The translations under genes were made by a program, and so were the position numbers. Shown here one piece after another: positions 7,349 through 19,777 of a stretch of DNA of 37,597 nt. Under the pieces are notes generated by a model. That model searched no databases, was not told the origin of the DNA, and was given only the letters and a program-made list of their open reading frames with translations. Every line of letters starts with the position of its first letter. Position 1 is the first letter of the stretch. This DNA is from Candidatus Methylomirabilota bacterium (GTDB taxonomy: Bacteria; Methylomirabilota; Methylomirabilia; Rokubacteriales; CSP1-6), in NCBI GenBank assembly GCA_036001065.1, contig DASYUQ010000223.1, forward strand, positions 1 to 37,597. Direction: 5' to 3'.

Positions 7349-9216
7349 GACGCGCTCTCGAGGAGTTGCTTGATGGTCTCGTAGATTTCGTCGGTCGCCA
7401 GGGGTAGGCCGCGCACGCGGTTGAAGCCGACCGCGTCCACCAGGTACTCGGCCCGTAGCACGCGCACGAGCTGACCGCTGTTGATCTCGGGCACCAGCAC
7501 CTTGCGGTACTCGCGCAGGATGTGGCCGAGGTCCGGTGGCAGGGGGTTGAGGTAGCGCAGGTGGACGGAGGCGATCGACTTCCCCTCCATCTGGGCGCGC
7601 TCGACCGCCGCGGTGATGGCCCCGTAGGTGCCGCCCCAACCGACGACCAGAAGGTCTCCGGTGGCCGGGCCGTTGATCGACGTGGGCGGGATCTCCTGGG
7701 CCACCCGGCGCACCTTCTCGGCGCGCGTGCGGACCATGTGGTCGTGGTTGTCCGGGTCGTAGGAGATGTTGCCCGTCACGTCCTGCTTCTCGATCCCGCC
7801 GATGCGGTGCTCGAGCCCCGGCGTGCCCGGCCTCACCCACGGCCGCGCCAGCGTCGCCGGATCGCGCAAGTAGGGGAAGAACCCCTCTTGCTCGGTCCGG
7901 AACTGGACGTCGATGGGCGGCAGGCTGTTGACGTCGGGGATGGGCCACGGCTCGGAGCCGTTGGCGAGGAAGCCGTCGCTCAGCACGATCACCGGCACCA
8001 TGTACTTGGTGGCGATGCGCACCGCCTCGTAGGCGATGTAGAAACAGTCGCCCGGCGTGGCCGGCGCCAGCACGACGACCGGCGACTCGCTGTTGCGGCC
8101 GTAGAGGGCCTGCATCAGGTCGGCCTGCTCGGTCTTGGTAGGCATGCCCGTCGAGGGGCCTGCGCGTTGAATGTTGAAGACGACCAGGGGGAGCTCCGAA
8201 GTGACGGCCAGACCGATGGCCTCGCCCTTCAGCGCGATGCCGGGCCCGCTGGAGCCCGTCACGCCGATCGCCCCCCCGAACGCGGCGCCGATCACCGCCG
8301 TCACCGCGGCGATCTCGTCCTCGGCCTGGATCGTCCGGATCCGGAACCGCTTGTGCATCGCCAGCTCTTCGAGGATGCCGCTGGCCGGCGTGATCGGGTA
8401 CGCGCCGTAGACGACGGGCAGCTTCGAGCGCTGCGCGGCGGCCAGAAGCCCCCAGGCCAGCGCCCGGTTGCCGGTCATGGCGCGGTAAAGGCCCGGCGGC
8501 AGCTCGGCCGCCTCCACCGCATAATGCTCGGCGAAGATCTCTGCCGTCTCGCCGAAGGCGTGACCCGCCTTGAGGACGCGCGCGTTGGCCTCGGCGATGA
8601 CCTGGTTCTTCGCGAACTTCCTCTTGATCCACTCGAGCGTCGGCTCCAGCGGTCGCGTGTAGATCCAGGAAACCACGCCCAGGGCGAAGAAGTTCTTGGT
8701 GCGCTCCTTCTCCTTCTGGTTCAGCGCCAGGTCCTTGATCGCCTCCAGGGTGAGGGCCGTCATGTCCACTTTGTGCAGGCGATAGCGCTCGGCCAGCGCG
8801 GGGTCGTCCAGCGGATTCGAGGGGTAGCCGGCCTTGTCGAGGTTCCGCTTGTCGAACGCGTTGGTGTTGACGATGAGGAGCCCACCCGGCTTCAGATCGC
8901 TCACATGCACCTTCAGCGCCGCCGGGTTCATCGCCACCAGGCAGTCGAGCCGATCCCCCGGCGTGTAGACGCGCTGGCTGCCGAACTGGAGCTGGAAGCT
9001 GGAGACGCCGAAGAGCGTGCCGGCGGGGGCCCGGATCTCCGCCGGGAAGTTCGGAAGCGTGGCGATGTCGTTGCCGGCCCAGGCCGATTCCGTCGTGAAC
9101 TGCTCGCCCGTGAGCTGCATGCCGTCGCCGGAATCTCCGGCGAAGCGGACCACGGCGCGGTCCAGCTCCTTCAGCTGTTTTGCGGCGGTCCGGGCGGGAG
9201 CCACGGTCTCGCTCAT
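7345..9216 (-). CDS. korA: 2-oxoacid:ferredoxin oxidoreductase gamma-alpha fusion subunit (KorA)
   Basis: This 623-aa protein fuses the gamma domain (about residues 15-195, beginning VVRFAGDSGDGMQLTGEQF) to the alpha, pyrimidine-binding domain (about 220-620). Visible in the second part are YPITPASGILEELA, QAEDEIAAV, and TGSSGPGIALKGEA. This fused arrangement is typical of two-subunit KorAB. The last 30 residues contain the conserved EINSGQL region. It has an AGAGGA-like ribosome binding site and a good promoter about 150 bp upstream. The pair supplies or uses low-potential ferredoxin in the oxidative or reductive TCA cycle. Confidence 0.92.
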   Translation of the reverse strand: MSETVAPARTAAKQLKELDRAVVRFAGDSGDGMQLTGEQFTTESAWAGNDIATLPNFPAEIRAPAGTLFGVSSFQLQFGSQRVYTPGDRLDCLVAMNPAALKVHVSDLKPGGLLIVNTNAFDKRNLDKAGYPSNPLDDPALAERYRLHKVDMTALTLEAIKDLALNQKEKERTKNFFALGVVSWIYTRPLEPTLEWIKRKFAKNQVIAEANARVLKAGHAFGETAEIFAEHYAVEAAELPPGLYRAMTGNRALAWGLLAAAQRSKLPVVYGAYPITPASGILEELAMHKRFRIRTIQAEDEIAAVTAVIGAAFGGAIGVTGSSGPGIALKGEAIGLAVTSELPLVVFNIQRAGPSTGMPTKTEQADLMQALYGRNSESPVVVLAPATPGDCFYIAYEAVRIATKYMVPVIVLSDGFLANGSEPWPIPDVNSLPPIDVQFRTEQEGFFPYLRDPATLARPWVRPGTPGLEHRIGGIEKQDVTGNISYDPDNHDHMVRTRAEKVRRVAQEIPPTSINGPATGDLLVVGWGGTYGAITAAVERAQMEGKSIASVHLRYLNPLPPDLGHILREYRKVLVPEINSGQLVRVLRAEYLVDAVGFNRVRGLPLATDEIYETIKQLLESAS

Positions 9217-9367
9217 CGATCCATCGTCCTCTCGTCGGTTCGAGTGATCAGATCAAGCGCCGTCACGCACCTGCCTCGACACGCACGCGTCGGGCGTGCC
9301 TCACCGGCGGGGATTGCGCTGGATCCCGGACTGCTTGGGGAATTCGCCCCCGGGCAGACCTGAAATC

Positions 9368-9396
9368 ATTTTATCGGAGCAGCGCGGAAAGGGCAA
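9368..9396 (-). promoter_or_regulatory. Sigma70-type promoter for korAB
   Basis: On the reverse strand TTGCCC (9396-9391) and TAAAAT (9373-9368) are separated by exactly 17 bases, close to the sigma70 consensus and the most AT-rich patch of the spacer. The start point would be near 9361, leaving a leader of about 145 bases before korA. The leader contains a short hairpin (GCACGC/GCGTGC). Confidence 0.6.
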
Positions 9397-9426
9397 GAAT
9401 TCCTCGCGGTTAGACCGCCGTACCGC

Positions 9427-9951
9427 CTAACCGGCGTCGATGCGCCCGGGGTGCTTGATGGTGTCGCCGGGGGCCAGGTTCAGCACGGCCTCCGGGAATA
9501 GATTCCCCAGCCACCGGATGACGTCGCTGACCGTGACCACGCCGACCGGGCGTTGCTCGGCGTCGACTAGCGGCACGGTGCGGTAGCCGGCGACGCCCAT
9601 GCAGTGGATCGCGTAGGCCACGCGCTGGGATACGGAGAGCGCCTCCGGATTGGGCGTCATCACCGCGCTGAGCGGCGTGCGCCGGACATCGAGGGCCTTG
9701 CCGGCGACGCGGTTGAGCACGTCCCGCTCGGTGAAGATCCCCGTGAGCCGTCCCTGGGCGTCGACCACCAGCACGCCCGCCTGATGGCGGGCCAGCATGC
9801 TCTGCACCGCCTCGTGGACCATTGCCGTCTCCCGCAGGCAGATCGGCTCCGCGGGTGACAGCACCGCGATCGTGTCGTTGAACAGGGCTCCCCGGATCTC
9901 CCGGAGCTCGCCTTCGATCTCCTCGCTGTACTCCTCCTCGAACTCGTTCAT
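9427..9951 (-). CDS. CBS-domain pair protein
   Basis: This 174-aa protein has two consecutive CBS domains, roughly residues 30-95 and 95-155, with the hallmark HQAGVLVVDAQGRLTGIFTERD in the first and GYRTVPLVDAEQRPVGVVTVSDV in the second. An acidic N-terminal tail (residues 1-18) precedes them. CBS pairs bind adenine nucleotides such as AMP, ATP or SAM and act as energy sensors or regulators of partner proteins. There is no attached catalytic domain. Its place just upstream of korAB suggests, but does not prove, a sensor role for that pathway. A GGGGGTGG ribosome binding site precedes the ATG. Confidence 0.85.
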   Translation of the reverse strand: MNEFEEEYSEEIEGELREIRGALFNDTIAVLSPAEPICLRETAMVHEAVQSMLARHQAGVLVVDAQGRLTGIFTERDVLNRVAGKALDVRRTPLSAVMTPNPEALSVSQRVAYAIHCMGVAGYRTVPLVDAEQRPVGVVTVSDVIRWLGNLFPEAVLNLAPGDTIKHPGRIDAG

Positions 9952-10039
9952 GCCCCACCCCCTGCCGGCATCGCGCCAGCCCGGTGTCCAGCATCGTAGT
10001 CCCCCCCGGCGCCCAGGGCAACGCGGCGTTTGCGCGGGC

Positions 10040-11170
10040 TCAGAGCTCGAGCAGCGTCCCTTTGGGAAAGCTGGTCAGGTTGCGGCACCCGCCGGGCTCG
10101 ACGACTACCATGTCCTCGATCCGGACTGCGCCCCAGCGTGGATAGTAGAGTCCGGGCTCCACCGTCATCACGTTGCCCGCCTCCAGGCACCAGTCCACCT
10201 TGCCGATCCGCGGCGGCTCGTGGATGTCGAGCCCCACGCCGTGACCCGTGCCGTGGAAGAACCCCTGGTTGCGCCCGTCGACCACGCCCGTCTCGAAGCC
10301 CCGGCGCTGGAGCACCTGCGCCACCTCGGTATGCACGGCGAGCCCGGAGGTCCCTGCCCGGATCAGCTCGATCCCTCGGAGCTGGGCGGCCAGGACCGCG
10401 TCGTACATGCCCTTGAGGGCGTCGGAGGCGCGGCCCTTGACGACGGTGCGCGTCATGTCGGCGAAGTAGCGGCTCGAGGACGAGCGCGGGAAGATGTCGA
10501 AGACGATCGACGCGTGCGGCCGGATCGGGCCGGAGCCCTCGTTGTGAGGGTCGGCGCCGTCGGCACCGCAGGCGATGATCGTGTGCTGGGCGACGCAGTC
10601 GTTCTCCATCAGCGCGACGTTCACGATCTTCCTGAGATCCTCCGCGGTCAGCGGGCGCCCGTTTCGGTAGACGAGGTCGCCCCGGATCTCGCCCTGGCGG
10701 AGCGCGTCGAGGGCCGCCTGCAGCGCCGCTTCGGTGTGGCGCTGGGTGGCTGCGATCGCCGCGACCTCCTCCGGCGACTTCCGGAGGCGCTCGGGGAAGA
10801 GCGGGTCGGGCCGCGCACTCACGCCGATGCCGCGCTCGCGGAGCCGGTCGGCGTACTCCAGGGGAAACGACGCCGGTACCGCCACCTGCCCGAGCCCGAG
10901 GTCCTCCAGCAGCAGTGTGACCACGTCGGCGAGGTGCGGCCGCGGCCAGCGCTGGCGGGCCTTGCTCTCGTACGCCGAGTAGGAGAGCACCTCGTCGACG
11001 CGCGCCTGGGCGCGCGCCCGGTCGATCTCGAGGTCGGTCATGAGCAACAGCCGCCGCCCCCCGACGTCCACGTACACGAAGGGGTCGGGGGCCAGGAAGC
11101 CACAGGCGTAGTAGAGGTTCGAGTCGGCTTCGCTCGACGCGATGATGAGCAGGCTGTGGGGCTCGGTCAT
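10040..11170 (-). CDS. M24 family Xaa-Pro aminopeptidase/dipeptidase
   Basis: This 376-aa metallopeptidase has an N-terminal creatinase-like domain (about 1-130) and a pita-bread catalytic domain (about 135-365). All five metal ligands of the M24 family can be placed: Asp225, Asp238, His310, Glu338 and Glu352 (motifs FDIFP, YFADMTR, HGTGHGVG, TVEPG, IEDM). It would release N-terminal residues before proline or cleave Xaa-Pro dipeptides in the cytoplasm. The exact peptidase type (PepP or PepQ) cannot be told. It starts 10 bp after the LysR gene ends, so the two are probably cotranscribed. Confidence 0.88.
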   Translation of the reverse strand: MTEPHSLLIIASSEADSNLYYACGFLAPDPFVYVDVGGRRLLLMTDLEIDRARAQARVDEVLSYSAYESKARQRWPRPHLADVVTLLLEDLGLGQVAVPASFPLEYADRLRERGIGVSARPDPLFPERLRKSPEEVAAIAATQRHTEAALQAALDALRQGEIRGDLVYRNGRPLTAEDLRKIVNVALMENDCVAQHTIIACGADGADPHNEGSGPIRPHASIVFDIFPRSSSSRYFADMTRTVVKGRASDALKGMYDAVLAAQLRGIELIRAGTSGLAVHTEVAQVLQRRGFETGVVDGRNQGFFHGTGHGVGLDIHEPPRIGKVDWCLEAGNVMTVEPGLYYPRWGAVRIEDMVVVEPGGCRNLTSFPKGTLLEL

Positions 11171-11180
11171 CCTCGATCCC

Positions 11181-12095
11181 TCAGCGGTGCGCGGCGACCT
11201 TGGGGGGGGCCGCGGCGTTTGACTCCTGCAGGAGCTCGATGAACCGGCTCACGGCTGGCGGCAGCCGCTTCTGGCGCCGGTGGATGATCCCGACCGGGCG
11301 GACGAGATCGGGAATGCCGAAGGGCACGACCGAGAGCGTCCGGATTCCCGCCTCCTTCTCCACCGTGTGCCGGGGCAGGATGCTGACGCCCGCGGCGATC
11401 ATGATCGCCTGCTTGATGGTCTCGATGTTGTCGAACTCCATCACGATGTTCGGCTTGACGTTGTACTGGCGGAGCGCGCGGTCGATCGCCTTGCGGATCG
11501 TCAGCTCGCGGTCGAACGCCACGAACGGCTGGCCGTTGAGGTCCGGGGGCATGACGGTCCGGCGCCGCCCCAGCCGGTGGTTGGGATGGCACACGAAGGC
11601 CATGGGCTCCGAGCGCAAGGGGACCACCGAGAGCGCGCGGTCGGCGGGCGGATAGGACATGATGCCGACGTCCGCCTCGCCGTTGAGGACGGCCTCGACG
11701 ACCTTGTGAGGGTGCAGGCACTCCAGCTGCACGCGGGCATTGGGGTACAGGGACATGAACCGCTGGAGGTGATGGCTCATGTCGTGCAGCCCCACGGAGT
11801 AGATGGCGGCCACCCTCACCGTGCCGTCCACGCGCGCCTTCACGGAGGCCACTTCCGCCTTGGCCTTTTCCCAGGCGTCCAGCAGCGCGCGACAGGCGCC
11901 GTAGAACGCCTGCCCCTCGGCGGTGACCACGAAGGGCCGTTGGGTCCGGTCGATCAGGGGGACCCCCAGCTCCCGCTCCAGCTGCTGCATCGCCTGACTG
12001 GCGGCCGACTGGGAGACGAAGTTCTGCTCGGCCCCCCGGGAGAAGCTCCGGAGGCGGACGATGTCGCAGTAAAGTCGCAGGGTCTCCAGGTGCAC
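11181..12095 (-). CDS. LysR-family transcriptional regulator, divergent from gltB
   Basis: This 304-aa protein has an N-terminal winged helix-turn-helix (residues 1-60, FSRGAEQNFVSQSAASQAM) and a LysR substrate-binding domain (about 88-295). The start is GTG at 12095, set by the conserved N-terminus; no ribosome binding site is visible, and a TATGAT box ends 6 bases upstream, so the message may be leaderless. It diverges from gltB across 123 bp that hold a palindromic T-N11-A site. By analogy with GltC of Bacillus subtilis, a LysR protein controlling divergent gltAB, it may regulate glutamate synthase and itself. The effector is unknown. Confidence 0.88.
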   Translation of the reverse strand: MHLETLRLYCDIVRLRSFSRGAEQNFVSQSAASQAMQQLERELGVPLIDRTQRPFVVTAEGQAFYGACRALLDAWEKAKAEVASVKARVDGTVRVAAIYSVGLHDMSHHLQRFMSLYPNARVQLECLHPHKVVEAVLNGEADVGIMSYPPADRALSVVPLRSEPMAFVCHPNHRLGRRRTVMPPDLNGQPFVAFDRELTIRKAIDRALRQYNVKPNIVMEFDNIETIKQAIMIAAGVSILPRHTVEKEAGIRTLSVVPFGIPDLVRPVGIIHRRQKRLPPAVSRFIELLQESNAAAPPKVAAHR

Positions 12096-12101
12096 GCCCG
12101 G

Positions 12102-12107
12102 ATCATA
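12102..12107 (-). promoter_or_regulatory. -10 element of the LysR gene, suggesting a leaderless transcript
   Basis: The reverse strand reads TATGAT with its last base 6 bases before the GTG start at 12095, so transcription would begin at or next to the start codon. No strong -35 box is present at 17 bases; the palindromic LysR site at 12110-12124 occupies the spacer, a position suited to autoregulation. Confidence 0.4.
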
Positions 12108-12109
12108 CC

Positions 12110-12124
12110 ATTAGACTCTCTAAT
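12110..12124. promoter_or_regulatory. Palindromic LysR-box (T-N11-A) in the lysR-gltB spacer
   Basis: ATTAG, five bases, CTAAT forms a 15-bp inverted repeat with the T-N11-A spacing typical of LysR-family binding sites. Related half-sites are CCATTAG (12108-12114) and CTAATGG (12152-12158); the latter overlaps the -35 region of the gltB promoter. Two sites about 40 bases apart fit the recognition/activation site pair of LysR regulators. Confidence 0.6.
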
Positions 12125-12147
12125 ACCTACCATACGATTTTTTCGGG

Positions 12148-12176
12148 CTGACTAATGGTCCGGCCTCGGGTAGTAT
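12148..12176 (+). promoter_or_regulatory. Promoter for gltBD
   Basis: CTGACT (12148-12153) and TAGTAT (12171-12176) are separated by 17 bases. The predicted start lies near 12183, about 36 bases before the gltB ATG. The -35 box overlaps the half-site CTAATGG, as in LysR-activated promoters. Confidence 0.55.
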
Positions 12177-12218
12177 CGTGCAACTCTTCACAAAAGGCCC
12201 TAACAGAGGGATCACAGG

Positions 12219-16782
<4,564 letters not shown>

Positions 16783-16790
<8 letters not shown>

Positions 16791-18228
16791 GGTCACCGGC
16801 TTCCTCGAGATCAAGCGCAAGAAGCCACCGGCTCGTCCCGTCCCGGAGCGGATCCGCGACTGGAAGGAGGTCTACCTCCCCGACCCCGAGGACGATCTCA
16901 AGAAGCAGGCGGCGCGCTGCATGGACTGCGGCATCCCCTTCTGTCACCAGGGCTGCCCGCTCGGCAATCTCATCCCCGACTGGAACGACCTCGTGTACCG
17001 CAGCCAGTGGCAGGACGCGATCCAGCGGCTGCACGCGACGAACAACTTCCCGGAGTTCACCGGCAGGCTCTGCCCGGCCCCCTGCGAGGGCTCGTGCGTG
17101 CTCGGCATCAACGACGACCCCGTCACCATCAAGGTCGTCGAGAACACGATCATCGAGCGCGCCTGGGAAGAGGGCTGGGTGGTGCCTCAGCCGCCCGCCG
17201 TCCGGACCGGCAGGAAGGTCGCCGTGGTGGGCTCGGGCCCGGCCGGGCTCGCCGCCGCCGATCAGCTGAACCGGGCCGGCCACTGGGTCACCGTGTTCGA
17301 GCGCTCCGACCGTATCGGCGGCCTGCTGCGCTACGGCATCCCCGAGTTCAAGATGGAGAAGCGCTTCCTGGACCGCCGCCTGCAAGTCCTCGAGAAGGAG
17401 GGGATCACCTTCCGGACCAACGCGGACATCGGCGGCGGCGTGCCGGCCCGGGAGCTCCTGGGCGAGTTCGAGGCCATCGTGCTGGCCTGCGGGGCGGGGT
17501 GGCCCCGGGACCTCGCAGTGCCCGGACGCGAGCTCCGCGGCATCCACTTCGCCATGGACTACCTCACGCTCCAGAACAAGCGCTGTGAGGGGGATCCGGT
17601 CCCCGACGAAGGGTTCATCACCGCCAATGGCAAGCGGGTCGTCATCATCGGCGGCGGCGACACCGGCGCCGACTGCCTGGGCACGGTGCACCGGCAAGGT
17701 GCGATCTCCGTGCACCAGTTCGAGCTGCTGCCGAGGCCGCCCGACGCGCGTGCCTCCGACAACCCCTGGCCCCAGTGGCCCAACATCTTCCGCGTCTCCT
17801 CCGCCCACGAGGAGGGTGGCGAGCGCGTCTATGCCGTCTCGACCCAGCGCTTCATCGGCGACGAGCAGGGACACGTGAGGCAGCTTGAGGCACTGAAGGT
17901 CGAGATGGCTCGCGAGGGTGGCCGGATCGAGTTCAAGCCGATCCCGGACACGGAGTTCACGCTGGAGGTCGATCTCGTGCTGCTGGCCATGGGCTTTCTC
18001 GGTCCCGAGCGGAAGGGGCCTGTCGAGGAGCTGGGGCTCAGGCTCACCGAGCGGGGCAACGTCTGGCGTGATCAGAAGTGGATGACGAGCGTCCCTGGCG
18101 TCTTCACGTGCGGCGACATGCAGCGTGGTCAGTCACTGATCGTGTGGGCGATCGCCGAGGGACGCTCCTGCGCCCACGGCGTCGATCTTTACCTGATGGG
18201 GGCGTCGGAGCTGCCCGCGCCGATTTAG
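16783..18228 (+). CDS. gltD: Glutamate synthase small subunit (GltD)
   Basis: This 481-aa flavoprotein takes electrons from NADPH and feeds them to GltB. Two N-terminal cysteine clusters bind [4Fe-4S] centres ([14 protein letters not shown] and CPAPCEGSC). Then come a FAD dinucleotide fold ([12 protein letters not shown], about residue 149) and an NAD(P)H fold ([15 protein letters not shown]), and a final [14 protein letters not shown] motif for FAD. The start is GTG at 16783, which fits the conserved [11 protein letters not shown]-terminus and overlaps gltB by 8 bases; an in-frame start further upstream would lie inside gltB. A triple-hairpin repeat follows the stop. Confidence 0.95.
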
Positions 18229-18230
18229 AC

Positions 18231-18335
18231 CCGGAGGGGGGCTCCGCCCCTCATCCTCGTCGGAGGGGGCCTTAGCGGCCCCCTCCGAATCCTCCCCCAA
18301 CGGGATCGATGGCGCGGGCAAAGCCCGCGCTCGAA
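18231..18335 (+). repeat. Triple-hairpin dispersed repeat, copy 2 (after gltD)
   Basis: The block begins two bases after the gltD stop and ends against the next gene's ribosome binding site. Hairpins: 18238-18242 with 18246-18250 (5 bp, loop TCC); 18260-18271 with 18277-18288 (12 bp, loop TTAGC); 18312-18319 with 18323-18330 (8 bp, loop AAA). CCTCCCCC lies between the second and third. Compared with copy 1, read in the direction of transcription, order and orientation are the same. The 12-bp stem is identical, and the outer stems differ by changes on both arms that keep pairing. Confidence 0.8.
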
Positions 18336-18346
18336 AGGAGGTGGCC

Positions 18347-18835
18347 ATGGCGCTCAATCACACTGATCGTGAGGTGCTCATCGAGCGGTATGCGGAGGGT
18401 CCAGGGCGGCTGAAGGCGGCGCTGGCCACCGTCCCCGACGGAGCCGCGAAGTGGCGGCCGGCGCCGGGCGAATGGTCGGCCCACGAGGTGATCTGCCACT
18501 GCGCCGATTCCGAGACCAACGCTGCCGCTCGAATTCGCTATCTCCTCGCCGAGAAAGACCCCCTCATCCTCGGCTATGACCAGGCAGCGTGGGCGGTGCG
18601 ACTCGATTACCACAGCCACCCGCTCGGGCCGGCCCTGGCGACCGTCGAGGCGGTGCGCGCCAACACTGCGGTGGTGATCCGCTCGTTGCGGGAGGACGCC
18701 TGGCGGAGGGAAGGTCGCCACACGGAATCCGGCCGGTACACCGCCGAGGACTGGCTGCGGATCTACGCAGAGCACCTCGACATCCACGCCCGCCAGATCG
18801 AAAACACCGTGGCGGCATACCGGGCGCGCCGCTAG
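18347..18835 (+). CDS. DinB/YfiT-like putative metal-dependent protein
   Basis: This 162-aa protein is a DinB-superfamily four-helix bundle. The likely metal-binding histidines are visible in WSAHEVICHCADSE (about residues 43-56) and EHLDIHARQIE (near 145-155). Members include mycothiol- and bacillithiol-dependent transferases and damage-inducible proteins; no specific substrate can be assigned. The ATG at 18347 is preceded by a strong AAGGAGG site. It lies downstream of gltD across the hairpin repeat and seven bases upstream of a broken hydrolase gene. Confidence 0.8.
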   Translation: MALNHTDREVLIERYAEGPGRLKAALATVPDGAAKWRPAPGEWSAHEVICHCADSETNAAARIRYLLAEKDPLILGYDQAAWAVRLDYHSHPLGPALATVEAVRANTAVVIRSLREDAWRREGRHTESGRYTAEDWLRIYAEHLDIHARQIENTVAAYRARR

Positions 18836-18842
18836 CGCTGGC

Positions 18843-19591
18843 GTGCTCGCCGTCAGCGCGGCCCTTCCCGACGAGGCCAGCGACCGCCCCGCCATCGTCC
18901 TCATCCATGGCGCCGCCAACTCGGCGCGCGTGTGGACCTTCTGGCAGCAGGAACTGGCCCGGCGCGGTTGGCCCGCCTACGCGCTCGATCTCCGGGGCCA
19001 CGGCGCGAGCACTCCCCTCGACCTCTCGCGCACGACTATGACCGACTACGCGGACGACGTGTCGGCGCTGGTGGGCCAGCTCGCGGCCAACCCCGTGGTG
19101 ATGGGCTGGAGCATGGGCGGGCTCGCGGCCCTGATCGCCGCGGCCCGCGGCGGCGCCCTGGCGTACGTCGGCCTGGCGCCGAGTCCGCCGGCCCGGGCGC
19201 GCCACACCTCGCCGACGCTCCGCTCGGGGGTCTTCGGCGCCGAGGAGTACGGGATCGTGAGCGGCGATCCGGGCGATCAGCCAGCGATGCCCGACCTCGA
19301 TCTCGAGGAGCGCGCGATCGCGCTCGCCTCGCTGGGGCCGGAGTCGCGCCATGCTCGGGATGACCGCCGGGCGGGCATCGTGATCGCTGACCTTCCCTGC
19401 CGGCGTTCATCGTTACCGGCTCGGCCGATCCGACGTTCCCTCGCCGCACCTACGACGACCTCCCGTTGGCCGCGGAGTTCCTCGAGGCCGAGGGCGCCTC
19501 ACACTGGGGGCTGGTCCTCAACCGCCGGATCCTCGCGTCGCTGATTCCCGCGGTCGCCGCGTGGATGGAGAAGAAGGCCGCGGGTCGCTAG
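18843..19591 (+). pseudogene. Alpha/beta hydrolase with a frameshift
   Basis: The first frame (from GTG at 18843) encodes the N-terminal two thirds of an alpha/beta hydrolase: oxyanion-loop LIHGAANSARVW and nucleophile elbow GWSMGG. Near 19398-19402 homology jumps to the -1 frame, which continues CPAFIVTGSADPTF (acid Asp) and EGASHWG (catalytic His) to a TAG at 19589. Read alone, the first frame ends in Arg/Ser-rich nonsense at 19544. Insertion of one base at the junction restores a normal protein of about 250 aa. It may be a true mutation or an assembly error; the well-kept second half argues for a very recent event or an error. Substrate unknown. Confidence 0.75.
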
Positions 19592-19777
19592 CGCGGCCAG
19601 CCCCCGGGCGCCTCCCGGAGAAATGCTCCGGCTCCCGGGAGAACCTCCCCGGGCTTCCCAACCCTCCCCGCTGGTCGCGACAGCGAGACCAAGTGTTCTG
19701 CTGACTTAGACGTGGGTGGGCCTGGCATCTCGCTTGCGGCATCGGCCCCGGGGACATATCCCCAGGAGGACATCGTG
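19592..19777. other. Spacer between hydrolase and fecR-like gene with hairpins
   Basis: No gene is seen. At 19611-19645 CTCCCGG and CCGGGAG can pair around an inner CGGAG/CTCCG hairpin, a possible terminator for the gltBD side without a T run. A small hairpin (GGGGA/TCCCC around CATA) lies just before the AGGAGG site of the next gene. Confidence 0.4.

Noticed and set aside
7522-9363. Long plus-strand open frame opposite korA
   Set aside because: Antisense shadow of korA; low-complexity basic sequence, no ribosome binding site or motif.
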